From: an uncultured Paracoccaceae bacterium
Lineage (GTDB): Bacteria > Pseudomonadota > Alphaproteobacteria > Rhodobacterales > Rhodobacteraceae
DNA length: 64,000 nt
Direction of reading: 5' to 3'
Assembly (NCBI GenBank): GCA_947487205.1
Contig: CANKVU010000007.1
Location: 1-64,000 of the forward strand
This document shows, one piece after another, positions 31,326-41,743 of the stretch (position 1 is its first letter; the number at the start of each line of letters is the position of its first letter). The notes under the pieces were generated by a model. That model saw nothing but the letters and a program-made list of their open reading frames with translations, was not told where the DNA came from and did no database searches. The translations under genes and the position numbers were made by a program.

Positions 31326-33046
31326 TCGGGCTCTCCAATGCCGACGCGCAGGCCGATGCCGGTCTCCTCGGCCTGATAGAAGATCTCGCGCAGGCCGCGC
31401 GAGAGGGAGGGCGGCGGCCCCTCCATGGTGAAGGCGATCTCCACCGTGCCGTCGCCGAACCGCCAGAGGGCGGACAGCGAGCGGTCCGACAGGCGCTCCA
31501 CCTCGGTGCCGCGCCAGCCGCTTTGCAGCCGGGGCACGATGTGGTCGCGGCGCAGCGCCAGGCAATGCCGGGTCAGCTCCGCCCATTCCCCGGCATCCTC
31601 GGCCGGGTCGGCATAGGGGCGCGAGGCGCGGAACGTGGCGCGCGCGTTGGGGTCGGGGATCTCTTCCTTCTGGGCGGCGAATTCGGGGAATTCCGACCGC
31701 CGCCCCTGCCGCACCGCGTCGGCGAGATCGCCCTCGAAATCGGTGAAGAACTGGAACGGCGCCCGCGCGCCCACCTCCTCGCCCATGAAGAGCATGGGCA
31801 CGAAGGGCGCCAGGAGCAGCATCGCGTGGACCGGCCGCATCGCGGCGGCCTCGGTCAGGGCGATCAGCCGGTCGCCCATCGCGCGGTTGCCGACCTGGTC
31901 GTGGGTCTGGTTGGCGTTGACGAAGCAGGCCGGCGGCAGGTGCCCCGACGACTCGCCGCGCGGCTCGTCGCTGCGCGGCCGCTCCTGCCCCTGGTCGACC
32001 TGCCCCTCGCGCAGCGCGGTGACGAGGTCGCCGAACGGATCGACCGAGAAGGGCGCGTAATAGGATTGCGCCTCGCCGGTCAGCAGGCAGTGGATGGCGT
32101 GGTGGTAATCGTCGTTCCATTGCGCGCGCAGGACGCCGTCGCCGGCGACGTAATGGGCGAGGTTGCGCTCGTCCTCGGTCACCAGGTGGACGGGGCGGCC
32201 GAGGTCCAGCGCCGCGACGTGATCGGCGAGCGCGGTCAGGAACGAGGTGTCGCCGGGATCGCCGATCTGGTGCACCGCGTCGAGCCGCAGCCCGTCCACC
32301 CCGTAATCGCGCAGCCACATGGTCGCGTTGTCGAGGAAGTAGCGCACCACCTCGGGGCGGGAGAAGTCGATGGCGGCCCCCCAGGGCGTCTGGCGCGCGG
32401 TATCGAAGAAATCCGGGCAGAGGTCGTGCAGCACCGCCCCCTCGGGGCCGAAATGGTTGTAGACGGCGTCGACCAGCACCATCAGGCCTGAATCGTGGGC
32501 GGTCTGGACGAAGCGGGCGAAGGCGGCGGGGCTGCCATAGGCGGGATGGATCGCGTCGGGCAGGACCACGTCGTAGCCCCAACCGCGATCGCCCGCGAAC
32601 TGCCCCAGCGGCATCAGCTCGACCGCGGTGATCCCCATGTCGGCCAGCGCGTGCAGGCGGTCCCGCGCGGCGTCGAAGGTACCCTCGCGCGTAAAGGTGC
32701 CGACATGGATCTCGAGGATCACCGCCGTCTCCCACGGCCGGCCGGGCCAGTCCCGGCGGAGCGGCAGATCCGCCGGATCGACGAGCAGGGACGGGGAGAA
32801 CACGTCGCCGTCCTGATGGCGCGAGGCCGGGTCGGGGAAGGTGCGCCCGTCCAGACGGAACGCGTAGGGGGTGCCGGCCGCCGCCTCGACGGTGGCGGTG
32901 TGCCAGCCCTCGGCATCGCGCGTCATGTCCTGCGGCCGGTCGCCCAGGACCAGCTCGACCCGCTCGGCGGACGGAGCCCAGGTCGCGATCCGCCAATATC
33001 CCCCGTCCACCGGGTGCGCGCCCCAGCGTCGTTCCGTCTCACTCAT
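31322..33046 (-). CDS. treZ: Malto-oligosyltrehalose trehalohydrolase
   Basis: Releases free trehalose from the TreY product. 574 residues: N-terminal CBM48-like module (WRIATWAPSAERVELVLGD), GH13_10 barrel with EIHVGTFTREGTF, VDAVYNHFGPEG, DGLRLDAVHQIGD (nucleophile Asp), LVTEDERN (acid/base Glu) and ANQTHDQVGNRAMGDR. First gene of the operon treZ-treY-glgC-glgX. Trehalose usually protects against osmotic or desiccation stress; the 212-bp upstream gap is shared with the divergent PRC-barrel gene. Confidence 0.95.
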   Translation of the reverse strand: MSETERRWGAHPVDGGYWRIATWAPSAERVELVLGDRPQDMTRDAEGWHTATVEAAAGTPYAFRLDGRTFPDPASRHQDGDVFSPSLLVDPADLPLRRDWPGRPWETAVILEIHVGTFTREGTFDAARDRLHALADMGITAVELMPLGQFAGDRGWGYDVVLPDAIHPAYGSPAAFARFVQTAHDSGLMVLVDAVYNHFGPEGAVLHDLCPDFFDTARQTPWGAAIDFSRPEVVRYFLDNATMWLRDYGVDGLRLDAVHQIGDPGDTSFLTALADHVAALDLGRPVHLVTEDERNLAHYVAGDGVLRAQWNDDYHHAIHCLLTGEAQSYYAPFSVDPFGDLVTALREGQVDQGQERPRSDEPRGESSGHLPPACFVNANQTHDQVGNRAMGDRLIALTEAAAMRPVHAMLLLAPFVPMLFMGEEVGARAPFQFFTDFEGDLADAVRQGRRSEFPEFAAQKEEIPDPNARATFRASRPYADPAEDAGEWAELTRHCLALRRDHIVPRLQSGWRGTEVERLSDRSLSALWRFGDGTVEIAFTMEGPPPSLSRGLREIFYQAEETGIGLRVGIGEPE

Positions 33047-33200
33047 TACCGCACCCCCGGAAAGGTTGTCCCTGTGGGCATAGGCGGGCCGCCCGACATT
33101 CGTTCCGCCCGCAGGCCGCGATCGCGGCGCGGCCCCGTCCCGGGCCCGGCCGGTCGCGGCGACGCGCCCGGGCCGCCGGGCGGATTCCCGGCCCCGTTCG

Positions 33201-33225
33201 GGAACCGCCGCCCGTGCATCCTGTT
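33201..33225 (+). promoter_or_regulatory. Possible general-stress (EcfG-type) promoter of the PRC-barrel gene
   Basis: GGAAC (33201-33205), 16-base spacer, TGTT (33222-33225), close to the alphaproteobacterial EcfG pattern GGAAC-N16/17-CGTT with one mismatch. It is about 34 bases before the start codon. Confidence 0.25.
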
Positions 33226-33258
33226 CGCCTCACAGACACGGTTTTCGGAGGTTCCCCC

Positions 33259-33717
33259 ATGTTTCGTACTGCCCTAATCCTTGCGACCGCCCTTTCGGCC
33301 GGGGCCGCCGCCGCGCAGGACGACGCGTCCGGCGCCGGCGATCCGTCCGGCGGTGGCGACCAGTCGCAGCAATCCCAGATGATCACCGCCGAGATGCTCG
33401 AAGAAGCCGAGATCGTCTCGCTCGAGGGCCAGTACGACGAAGGCGTGTGGCAGGGCGGCGAGCCGCTGAGCGCGGTCGTGGCCGGCCTGCGCGAGATCGG
33501 GGACGTGGAGGACGTGATCCTGAACGTGGAGGGCCAGATGCAGGGGCTCACCACGGATGTCGGCGGCTTTCTCGGCATCGGGTCGAAGGAGGTGCTCATC
33601 CCGCTCGACGACATCCGCGTGCTGCGGCCCGAGGACGGGTCCGACGACATCACCATCATCACGCGCCTGAACGAGCAGCAGCTGACCGACCTGTCCGCGT
33701 TCGAGATGTCGCAGTGA
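33259..33717 (+). CDS. Exported PRC-barrel domain protein
   Basis: 152 residues: signal peptide (MFRTALILATALSAGAAAAQ), a short Gly/Ser/Gln-rich linker, then a PRC-barrel (about 55-145) with GDVEDVILNVEGQMQGL, VGGFLGIGSKEVLIPLDDI and a DDITIITRL end. PRC-barrels bind partner proteins or RNA; exported single-domain versions in alphaproteobacteria have no fixed function but are often stress-linked. Start ATG follows CGGAGGTTCCCCC; a 15-codon extension has no signal peptide. Divergent from treZ. Confidence 0.85.
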   Translation: MFRTALILATALSAGAAAAQDDASGAGDPSGGGDQSQQSQMITAEMLEEAEIVSLEGQYDEGVWQGGEPLSAVVAGLREIGDVEDVILNVEGQMQGLTTDVGGFLGIGSKEVLIPLDDIRVLRPEDGSDDITIITRLNEQQLTDLSAFEMSQ

Positions 33718-33721
33718 CGCC

Positions 33722-34315
33722 TCAGAGGCGCGGCACGTAAGGGGCCGCGTCCTCGTCCAGGAGGCCGAGCGCGCGCGGATCGGGAAAGATCCGAATCTCG
33801 CGCCGTTCGGCCTCGAACCCCGTGCCGATGTAGAAGCGCAGCGCGTGCGGGCTGTCGAGCGTGCAGGTGTCGAGCCGGATCGCCTCGGCCCCGCCGCCGA
33901 AGAGCAGCGCCTGGAAATGCGCCATGAGCCAGCGGCCGAGCCCGCGGCCCGCCGCTTCGGGCGTCAGGCCGAAGAACGCGATCCGGGGGATGCCCGAATC
34001 GTTCAGGTCCAGCTCCACCATGCCGAGCGTGCTCTCTCCGGACCGGACGGTGTAGAGCGCCACGGCGGGGTCGAGCAGCGCCGAGACGAGGGCGTCGTCC
34101 TCCAGCATCAGCCGCGAGGTCCAGAGCCAGTCGCGCCCCACCATGCGGAAGAGCCGCCGGTAGGTGCCGGGGGCGATGGAATTCTCCACCTGCAGGGTGA
34201 TGCCGGCGGGCGGCGGGGTGACGGGCAGGGGGTGGCGGCAGATCAGGTGCGTGACCACCACGGCCAGGTGGCCCTGGGGCACGCGGTATTCGCCGGCATC
34301 GAGGGCAGGGGACAT
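33722..34315 (-). CDS. GNAT family N-acetyltransferase
   Basis: 197 residues. C-terminal half shows the GNAT core: VELDLNDSGIPRIAFFGLTPEAAGRGLGRWLM (motif A with R/QxxGxG/A as AAGRGLGRW) and a motif B-like ALRFYIGTGFEAERREIRIF. Substrate not predictable. Start chosen at MSPALDAGEYRVPQGH; a 28-codon extension crosses the enolase terminator. Lies 58 bases after eno on the same strand, separated by a hairpin, and converges with the PRC-barrel gene only 4 bases away. Confidence 0.85.
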   Translation of the reverse strand: MSPALDAGEYRVPQGHLAVVVTHLICRHPLPVTPPPAGITLQVENSIAPGTYRRLFRMVGRDWLWTSRLMLEDDALVSALLDPAVALYTVRSGESTLGMVELDLNDSGIPRIAFFGLTPEAAGRGLGRWLMAHFQALLFGGGAEAIRLDTCTLDSPHALRFYIGTGFEAERREIRIFPDPRALGLLDEDAAPYVPRL

Positions 34316-34335
34316 GGGAAACCTCGGGCGGAAGG

Positions 34336-34361
34336 GGCCGGCCCGGATGACCGGGCCGGCC
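34336..34361 (-). terminator. Hairpin downstream of eno
   Basis: A perfect 11-bp stem GGCCGGCCCGG / CCGGGCCGGCC with a 4-base loop, 12 bases past the eno stop and 20 before the GNAT start. On the minus strand CCCTTCC follows, so the T run is poor. Probably a partial terminator or mRNA 3' stabiliser. Confidence 0.55.
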
Positions 34362-34373
34362 GGGCGTGTCGTG

Positions 34374-36576
<2,203 letters not shown>

Positions 36577-36614
36577 GCGACGTCTCCGATCCGTGCGGAA
36601 TGCGTGCCGGGCCT

Positions 36615-37478
36615 CTAGGCGCTCCGCCCGCCGCCCGCAAGATCGCTGAGGCGCCCCTCCATCACGCGCACGGCGGCGCCGGTGATCGTGACCGAGGATT
36701 GGTCGGCGATGACCTCGATGGTGGAGAGGCGCCCCATCTCGGCGCCCTGCCGGATGCCCAGGCGGCATTCGCGCCCCGCGAGGGTCGCGAGCATCAGGCC
36801 GAGCGCGGCGGCGGCGCTGCCGGTCGCCGGGTCCTCGGGGATGTCGTCGAGGGGCGCGAACATGCGCGCGCGGATGTCGTCGCCCTCGCGGACATAGCAG
36901 TAGACGGCGAAGTCGAACGGCAGCGGATGGCGGTCCTGGGCGGTGCGGAACGCCTCGATCCGCGGCGCCGCGCGGGACAGGTCGCGCGCCGAGCAAAGCT
37001 CGACCAGCACGAAGGGCAGACCGGCCGAGGCGATGACGGGGGCGTGGGTGTCGGTGCGGATCTCGTCCGCCGTCAGGCCCAGGCAATCGGCGACGAGCGC
37101 GGGGTCGGGCGCGCCCAGACGCTGCAGTTCGGCCTGCCGGACGAACCCGCCCCGGCCCCCCTCGGCGAAGCACGGCACCGGCCCGGCGCCGGTTTCCAGC
37201 ACCATCGCCCCGCCGCCGCCGCGATCCGCCAGCGCGACGGCCGATCCCACCACCGGATGGCCGGCGAACGGGATCTCCCGCGTCGGGGTGAAGATCCGCA
37301 GCTTCGCCGTCCCCCCGTCCTCGGGGGGATAGAGGAACACCGTCTCGGAGAACCCGAATTCCCGCGCCACCGGCTGAAGCAGTCGCTCGGGAAGGGTATA
37401 GGCGTCGGGGACGACCGCCAGCGGGTTGCCCCCGAACGCCACGTCGGTGAAGACGTCGTAGGTCAGGTATGCCGTCAT
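36615..37478 (-). CDS. PhzF family isomerase-like protein
   Basis: 287 residues of the PhzF / diaminopimelate-epimerase-like fold: YDVFTDVAFGGNPLAVVPDA, EFGFSETVFLYPPE, FTPTREIPFAGHPVVGSA and DIPEDPATGSAAAALGLML. The catalytic Glu of PhzF (in SETVF) is present. In phenazine producers PhzF isomerises a chorismate-derived intermediate, but no phenazine genes are near, so the substrate is unknown. ATG 37478 overlaps the stop of the upstream DUF533 gene as TGATG. Confidence 0.85.
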   Translation of the reverse strand: MTAYLTYDVFTDVAFGGNPLAVVPDAYTLPERLLQPVAREFGFSETVFLYPPEDGGTAKLRIFTPTREIPFAGHPVVGSAVALADRGGGGAMVLETGAGPVPCFAEGGRGGFVRQAELQRLGAPDPALVADCLGLTADEIRTDTHAPVIASAGLPFVLVELCSARDLSRAAPRIEAFRTAQDRHPLPFDFAVYCYVREGDDIRARMFAPLDDIPEDPATGSAAAALGLMLATLAGRECRLGIRQGAEMGRLSTIEVIADQSSVTITGAAVRVMEGRLSDLAGGGRSA

Positions 37479-38152
37479 CACAGGGTGTAGAGCGGCGGCT
37501 TGCCCTGGGCGGCGTGGATCTCGTTGACCACCCCCTTCTCGAGGCCGAGCGCCCGGGCGAGGCGGTCCAGATGCTCGGCCTCGGCGCGGTTGTCGGGCTC
37601 GATCGCCACGACCGAGGCGGTATAGACCTCGATCTCGTGTCCCCGGGGCGTGTCGCGGGCCAGCCCCTCGGGGTCGAGCGGTTCGGCCATCTGCCGTTCG
37701 ATGAAGGCGGTCTCCTCGGCATCGGCCTCGCCGATCACCTCCATCAGCGAGGCGCGCTCCTCGGCGTCGATCTCGCCGTCCGCGCGGGCGGCCTGGATCA
37801 TCGCCCGCACCATCAGGCCCGAGACCTGTTCCTCCTCCGGGGTGTCCTCGGGCGTCTCCCGCGTGGTGTCGAGCAGCCCGCGCATGCGCCGGGTCCCCTC
37901 GGCGCCGGCGGAGGCGCCGGCCAGACCGCCCAGGAGGCCGGCGATGTTGGGCTTGCCCGTCGCGGAGCGGTCGTCGATCCCCAGATCGGCCAGCATGCCC
38001 GCGATGCCGCCGCTCCGCCCAGGGGTGCCCCCGGAGCCCGAGGACAGCTTCTTGCGGATCCCCTGGATGCCGCCGGCCTGCTGGAACATGTGCACGCCCT
38101 TCGCGGCGGCGAAGGCGAACGCCATCTGCTTCGCGATCTTCTTCATCTTCAT
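37478..38152 (-). CDS. DUF533 / TerB-like protein (second paralogue)
   Basis: About 224 residues. Basic N-terminus (MKMKKIAKQMAFAFAAAKGVHM), Gly/Ser-rich linker (about 30-90), C-terminal TerB-like helical domain with LMVRAMIQAARADGEIDAEERASLMEVI. Same layout as the protein at 14478-15227; sequence identity is concentrated in the helical domain. Start is either 38152 or 38146; GGGA spacing slightly favours the second. Stop overlaps the phzF start, so the two are coupled. Confidence 0.75.
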   Translation of the reverse strand: MKMKKIAKQMAFAFAAAKGVHMFQQAGGIQGIRKKLSSGSGGTPGRSGGIAGMLADLGIDDRSATGKPNIAGLLGGLAGASAGAEGTRRMRGLLDTTRETPEDTPEEEQVSGLMVRAMIQAARADGEIDAEERASLMEVIGEADAEETAFIERQMAEPLDPEGLARDTPRGHEIEVYTASVVAIEPDNRAEAEHLDRLARALGLEKGVVNEIHAAQGKPPLYTL

Positions 38153-38219
38153 TCCCGGATACCCCCGTTCTGCCGTCTGATGCTCATGTGGAGGCCCCGG
38201 CCGGGCAGACAAGATGCGA

Positions 38220-39815
38220 TCAATCCCGCGCCCCGAGCCGGCCGATCAGGTCGGGGACGGCCAGGCCCGACACCGCCCCCGGTGTCAGGCCCCGTGCGGC
38301 CAGCCGGCCCGCGACATAGCTTTCGGCCACCGGGACGGGCGCGGCGGCGAAGAGTGTCGCCGCCGTCAGGAGATGCGCCGCCGCCTCGGCATAGGCGCGG
38401 GCCTCGGCCGGGTCGGGCAGGTCCGGCCAGCGTCCGCGGAATGCGGCCAGGGCCGCGTCGTAGCGGCGGTCGGCGCCGCGCGCGGCGTCAAGCGCGCCCT
38501 CCAGCGCGGCGCGGGCCTCGGGATCGCGGGCGAGGGCGCGCAGGACGTCGAGGCAGATGACGTTGCCCGACCCCTCCCAGATCCCGTTCAGCGGCGCCTC
38601 GCGGTAGAGCATGGGCATCGGCGTCTCCTCGACATAGCCCATGCCGCCCAGCACCTCCATCGTCTCGGCCGTGACGACCGGGCAGCGCTTGTTCGACAGG
38701 TACTTCGCCAACGCCACGCCGATCCGGGCCAGGGGGTCGGCGGCGTCGACGGCGGCCGCGATCCGCAGGCCCAGCCCCACCGCCCCCTCCCAGTCGAGCG
38801 CCAGATCGGCGAGCACGGCGCGCATCAGCGGCTGGTCGATCAGCCGCCTGCCGAAGGCCGCGCGTCCCGCGCACCACCATTCGGCCTCGACCAGGGCGGC
38901 GCGCATCAGCCCCGCGGGCGCCATCGCGGTGTCGAGACGGGTGTGGTGCACCATCCGGATGATCGTCCGGACACCGTCGCCCGGCGCCCCCACCAGCCGG
39001 GCGAAGGCGCCGTGATACTCGATCTCGGCCGAAGCATTGGCCCGGTTGCCCAGCTTGTCCTTCAGCCGCATCAGCCGGATCGGGTTGCGGGTCCCGTCCT
39101 CCAGCCAGCGCGGCACGAGGAAGCACGACAATCCCGCCGGCGCCTGCGCCAGCGTCAGGAAGCCGTCCGACATCGGCGCCGAGCAGAACCACTTGTGCCC
39201 GGTCAGCCGCCAGTCCGGGCCGTCGGCTTGCGCCCGGGTGGTGGTCGCGCGCAGGTCCGATCCGCCCTGCTTCTCGGTCATCGCCATGCCGAGCGTGACG
39301 GCGGATTTGCGCGACAGGGGGGCGATGGCGGAATCGTAGGCGGGGGTCGACAGCTTCTGGACCCAATCCGCCGCCCAGGGCGCGTCCGCCAGGGCGGGAA
39401 CGGCAGCGTAGGTCATGGTCATCGGGCAGCAGACGCCCGGCTCCACGCCGCTCGTCAGGTACACCATCGCGGCATGGGCGGCGTGGCTGCCGCCGCGCCA
39501 GGGGCCGGACGCGTAGCCATGCTCCAGGCCCAGGGCCATCAGCGCGTGATAGGCGGGGTGGAAGCGGACCTCGTCCCTCCGGCGGCCGTGGCGGTCGAAG
39601 ATCACGGCCTCGGGCGGCGCGCGCCGCGCCGCCTCGCCGAGCCGCGCCGCGTCGGCGGCGGCGAGCGCCCGTCCGAACGCGGCCAGCGGCCCCGCATCGG
39701 CGCCGCGGGCCGCGACATGGCCCCGCAGGACGGGATCGGCCGCCCAGGGATCGGCCGGCGGTCCCGGCAAGGGCTGGTTCAGGACCTCGTGCGTGTCGAA
39801 ACGGTCGTCGGACAT
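38220..39815 (-). CDS. Acyl-CoA dehydrogenase of the AidB type
   Basis: 531 residues. FAD-binding acyl-CoA dehydrogenase fold with AidB-subfamily features: long N-terminal region (FDTHEVLNQPLPGPP), MTEKQGGSDLRATTT, GHKWFCSAPMSDGFLTLAQ, MRLKDKLGNRANASAEIEY, GGMGYVEETPMPMLYREAPLN and the signature IWEGSGNVICLDVLRAL. E. coli AidB is part of the adaptive response to alkylation and binds DNA; this protein lacks an obvious DNA-binding tail, so it may be an isovaleryl-CoA-type enzyme. Start at MSDDRFDTHEV; the first 13 codons of the longer frame lack support. Confidence 0.85.
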   Translation of the reverse strand: MSDDRFDTHEVLNQPLPGPPADPWAADPVLRGHVAARGADAGPLAAFGRALAAADAARLGEAARRAPPEAVIFDRHGRRRDEVRFHPAYHALMALGLEHGYASGPWRGGSHAAHAAMVYLTSGVEPGVCCPMTMTYAAVPALADAPWAADWVQKLSTPAYDSAIAPLSRKSAVTLGMAMTEKQGGSDLRATTTRAQADGPDWRLTGHKWFCSAPMSDGFLTLAQAPAGLSCFLVPRWLEDGTRNPIRLMRLKDKLGNRANASAEIEYHGAFARLVGAPGDGVRTIIRMVHHTRLDTAMAPAGLMRAALVEAEWWCAGRAAFGRRLIDQPLMRAVLADLALDWEGAVGLGLRIAAAVDAADPLARIGVALAKYLSNKRCPVVTAETMEVLGGMGYVEETPMPMLYREAPLNGIWEGSGNVICLDVLRALARDPEARAALEGALDAARGADRRYDAALAAFRGRWPDLPDPAEARAYAEAAAHLLTAATLFAAAPVPVAESYVAGRLAARGLTPGAVSGLAVPDLIGRLGARD

Positions 39816-39926
39816 GGGTGACGGCGCCTCTCGGGTCTCCTGCGGGCCGACCACGGGCCCGTGTCAGCAATGTGACGGGACGAGGGCAGGCGCGTTAATC
39901 TTGTGTAAAGTTTCAGCACTTCTACT

Positions 39927-39946
39927 CAAGGGAGAGCAAGGGAGAA
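39927..39946 (+). repeat. Tandem duplicated ribosome-binding segment
   Basis: CAAGGGAGAG is followed directly by CAAGGGAGAA. Both copies contain GGGAG, and the second lies 8-9 bases before the ATG at 39952. Confidence 0.6.
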
Positions 39947-39951
39947 GCCAA

Positions 39952-40170
39952 ATGGTGATCGTCGTCGTCTTTGCCGGTATCCTCGGTGGGCTCGTGTCGG
40001 GGGGCGCGGCGCTCTTCGCCCTGGAACTGGGCTGGATCGCGACGATCGGCGCCTTCTATGGCGGTGCCTTCGGGTCGATCGGCCTGGTATCGCTGCGCGT
40101 CGCACTTCTGGGCGGGAATCGCGGCCGCGACACGCGGGCCGCCGAACCCTCCGTCGCCGAAGCCGGTTAG
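39952..40170 (+). CDS. Small hypothetical membrane protein
   Basis: 72 residues, not recognised. Two Gly/Ala-rich hydrophobic segments (about 2-24 VIVVVFAGILGGLVSGG, and 28-52) suggest a small inner-membrane protein with a polar C-terminal tail. The upstream 90 bases are unusually AT-rich for this window (TTAATCTTGTGTAAAG), consistent with a promoter, and the ribosome site is duplicated. It lies between the divergent acyl-CoA dehydrogenase gene and the convergent tRNA-Gly. A longer frame starting at 39793 overlaps that gene and is rejected. Confidence 0.6.
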   Translation: MVIVVVFAGILGGLVSGGAALFALELGWIATIGAFYGGAFGSIGLVSLRVALLGGNRGRDTRAAEPSVAEAG

Positions 40171-40193
40171 GCCCGCAGGGCGGTCGGATGGGC

Positions 40194-40267
40194 TGGAGCG
40201 GGTGAAGGGAATCGAACCCTCGTCGTAAGCTTGGGAAGCTTCTGCTCTGCCATTGAGCTACACCCGC
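40194..40267 (-). tRNA. tRNA-Gly (anticodon CCC)
   Basis: Minus strand: acceptor GCGGGTG/CACCCGC, D arm AGCTCAATGGCAGAGCA, anticodon loop TTCCCAA between GAAGC and GCTT, T arm GAGGGTTCGATTCCCTT, encoded TCCA end. Closely matches bacterial tRNA-Gly(CCC). Confidence 0.95.
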
Positions 40268-40352
40268 GTCGCCCCGGACCATATCGTACCGGGCGCCAGA
40301 GGCAAGACGCGACGCGCGTTTTCGCCGCGATCCTGCCCCCGATGATCCCGCC

Positions 40353-41516
40353 TCAGATCACCAGCACGTCGAGCGGCGGAAAGCCGTTGAAGCCGACGCT
40401 CGAATAGGTCGAGGTATAGGCGCCGCAATTCCGGATCACGACGCGGTCGCCGGCTTTCAGCGACAGCGGCAACTGGACCGGGCGCCGCTCGTAGAGGACA
40501 TCCACCGAATCACAGGAGGGGCCGGCCAGGATGCAGGGCCCGCTCTCCTCGCCGTCGCGCCAGGTGCGGAACTGGTAGCGGATCGCCTCTCCCTCCGTCT
40601 CGGCCAGGCCGGAGAAGCGGCCGATATCGAGATAGACCCAGCGATGCAGGTCCGTCTCGGCCTTGCGGCTGACCAGCAGGACCTCGGCGGCGATCATCCC
40701 GGCATCGGCGACCATGCCGCGGCCCGGCTCGGCCATCACCTCGGGCACGTCGCCGAAGAGGCGCCGCACCTCGGCCATCACGCCGGCGGCGTAATCCGAC
40801 GGCCCCTCGACCGCCTCGCCGTAGAAGGCCGGAAAGCCGCCGCCGATATTGAGCAGCCGCATCGGATGGCCGGCATCGCGCAGCCGGTGCCAGATCCGCG
40901 CCACCTCGGCCAGGGTGTCGGACCACATCGCGGCGAAGCGGGTCTGGCTGCCGACATGGAAGGAGAGGCCCACGGGATCGAGACCCAGCGCGCGGGCATA
41001 GGCCGCAAGTCCGTCCGCGCGGGCCGGCGCGCAGCCGAATTTCCGCGTCAGCGGCCAGTCGGCGCCGGAGGGCTCGACGATCACCCGCAGGTAGACCCGC
41101 GCGCCGGGAGCGGCGCGGGCGATCTTCTCCAGTTCCTCCTCGGCATCGGCGGCGAAGAGGGTGATGCCGGCCCCGTGCGCGAAGGCGATGTCGCTCTCGC
41201 GCTTGATCGTGTTGCCGAAGCTGATCGCCTCGGGACGCGCGCCCTGGCCGAGGCAGAGCTCGATTTCACCGCGCGAGGCGGCGTCGAAGCCCGATCCCTC
41301 GGCGACCAGCGCCGCGATGATCTCGCGCGCCGGGTTCGCCTTCACCGCGTAATGAATCCTGGCCGAGCCCAGGCCCAGCTGCAACGCGCGGTAATTGCCC
41401 GCGACGATCCGGGGATCGAGCACCAGCGTGGGGCGATCGAACGCCCGCGTGGCGGCGACCTCCTCGATCGAGTGCGCGAGGGGACGGCCGACGAAGTCGG
41501 GGAGAAAGGCGGTCAT
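40353..41516 (-). CDS. Ornithine-decarboxylase-type PLP enzyme (fold III)
   Basis: 387 residues of the eukaryotic-type ornithine/lysine/diaminopimelate decarboxylase family. PLP Lys59 in HYAVKANPA, FDAASRGEIELCL, SFGNTIKRESDI, SFHVGSQT, LNIGGGFPAFY, EPGRGMVADAG and the intersubunit Cys in LAGPSCDSVDVL. Length and motifs fit ornithine decarboxylase, giving putrescine. A substrate switch to lysine cannot be excluded. ATG 41516 follows TTGGAGATGCC. The leader of about 115 bases contains overlapping hairpins. Confidence 0.88.
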   Translation of the reverse strand: MTAFLPDFVGRPLAHSIEEVAATRAFDRPTLVLDPRIVAGNYRALQLGLGSARIHYAVKANPAREIIAALVAEGSGFDAASRGEIELCLGQGARPEAISFGNTIKRESDIAFAHGAGITLFAADAEEELEKIARAAPGARVYLRVIVEPSGADWPLTRKFGCAPARADGLAAYARALGLDPVGLSFHVGSQTRFAAMWSDTLAEVARIWHRLRDAGHPMRLLNIGGGFPAFYGEAVEGPSDYAAGVMAEVRRLFGDVPEVMAEPGRGMVADAGMIAAEVLLVSRKAETDLHRWVYLDIGRFSGLAETEGEAIRYQFRTWRDGEESGPCILAGPSCDSVDVLYERRPVQLPLSLKAGDRVVIRNCGAYTSTYSSVGFNGFPPLDVLVI

Positions 41517-41528
41517 GGCATCTCCAAT

Positions 41529-41600
41529 GGGACCGGGGGCGCCGAGGGCCCCGTAGTTTCACGGGAGACGTTACCGTCGCTACATGAGCGGATCGGGTCC
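41529..41600 (-). promoter_or_regulatory. Structured leader of the decarboxylase gene (candidate speF-type RNA or riboswitch)
   Basis: Read on the minus strand: GGACC (41596-41600), then hairpin GACG-GTAA-CGTC (41567-41578), one base, hairpin CCCGT-GAAACT-ACGGG (41550-41565), then an alternative hairpin GGGGC-CCTCGGC-GCCCC (41536-41552) that shares three bases with the second, and finally GGTCC (41530-41534), able to pair with the first GGACC. The last hairpin ends within about 10 bases of the ribosome site. Alphaproteobacterial ornithine decarboxylase genes are known to carry the speF leader RNA (Rfam RF00518); I infer possible membership from position and structure, not from a match. Confidence 0.45.
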
Positions 41601-41637
41601 GGCGACCAGAGGCGCGTGCGTTGGCGTCTTGATCGCG

Positions 41638-41666
41638 CATATGAAGAGGCGCGCCCGTCAAATCAA
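41638..41666 (-). promoter_or_regulatory. Possible promoter of the decarboxylase gene
   Basis: Minus strand TTGATT (41661-41666), 17-base spacer, CATATG (41638-41643). The -10 is weak. It would give a leader of roughly 115 bases that includes the hairpins. Confidence 0.3.
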
Positions 41667-41743
41667 GATGTTTCGGTGGCCCGGGGCGATATTCCGCACC
41701 CGCCGTGCCCCGAGCGCGACGCGGGCGTGCCCCCGTGGGCGCC

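Noticed and set aside
29082-32996. 1304-codon frame suggesting a TreZ-TreY fusion
   Set aside because: treZ lies in a different frame (31322-33046) with all motifs, and treY starts at 31325 with a 4-base ATGA overlap. The upstream part of the long frame is a shadow.
41266-41661. Leader peptide upstream of the decarboxylase
   Set aside because: An open frame begins near 41640, but it lacks a ribosome site, runs deep into the decarboxylase in another frame, and has no ornithine- or arginine-stalling features I can recognise.
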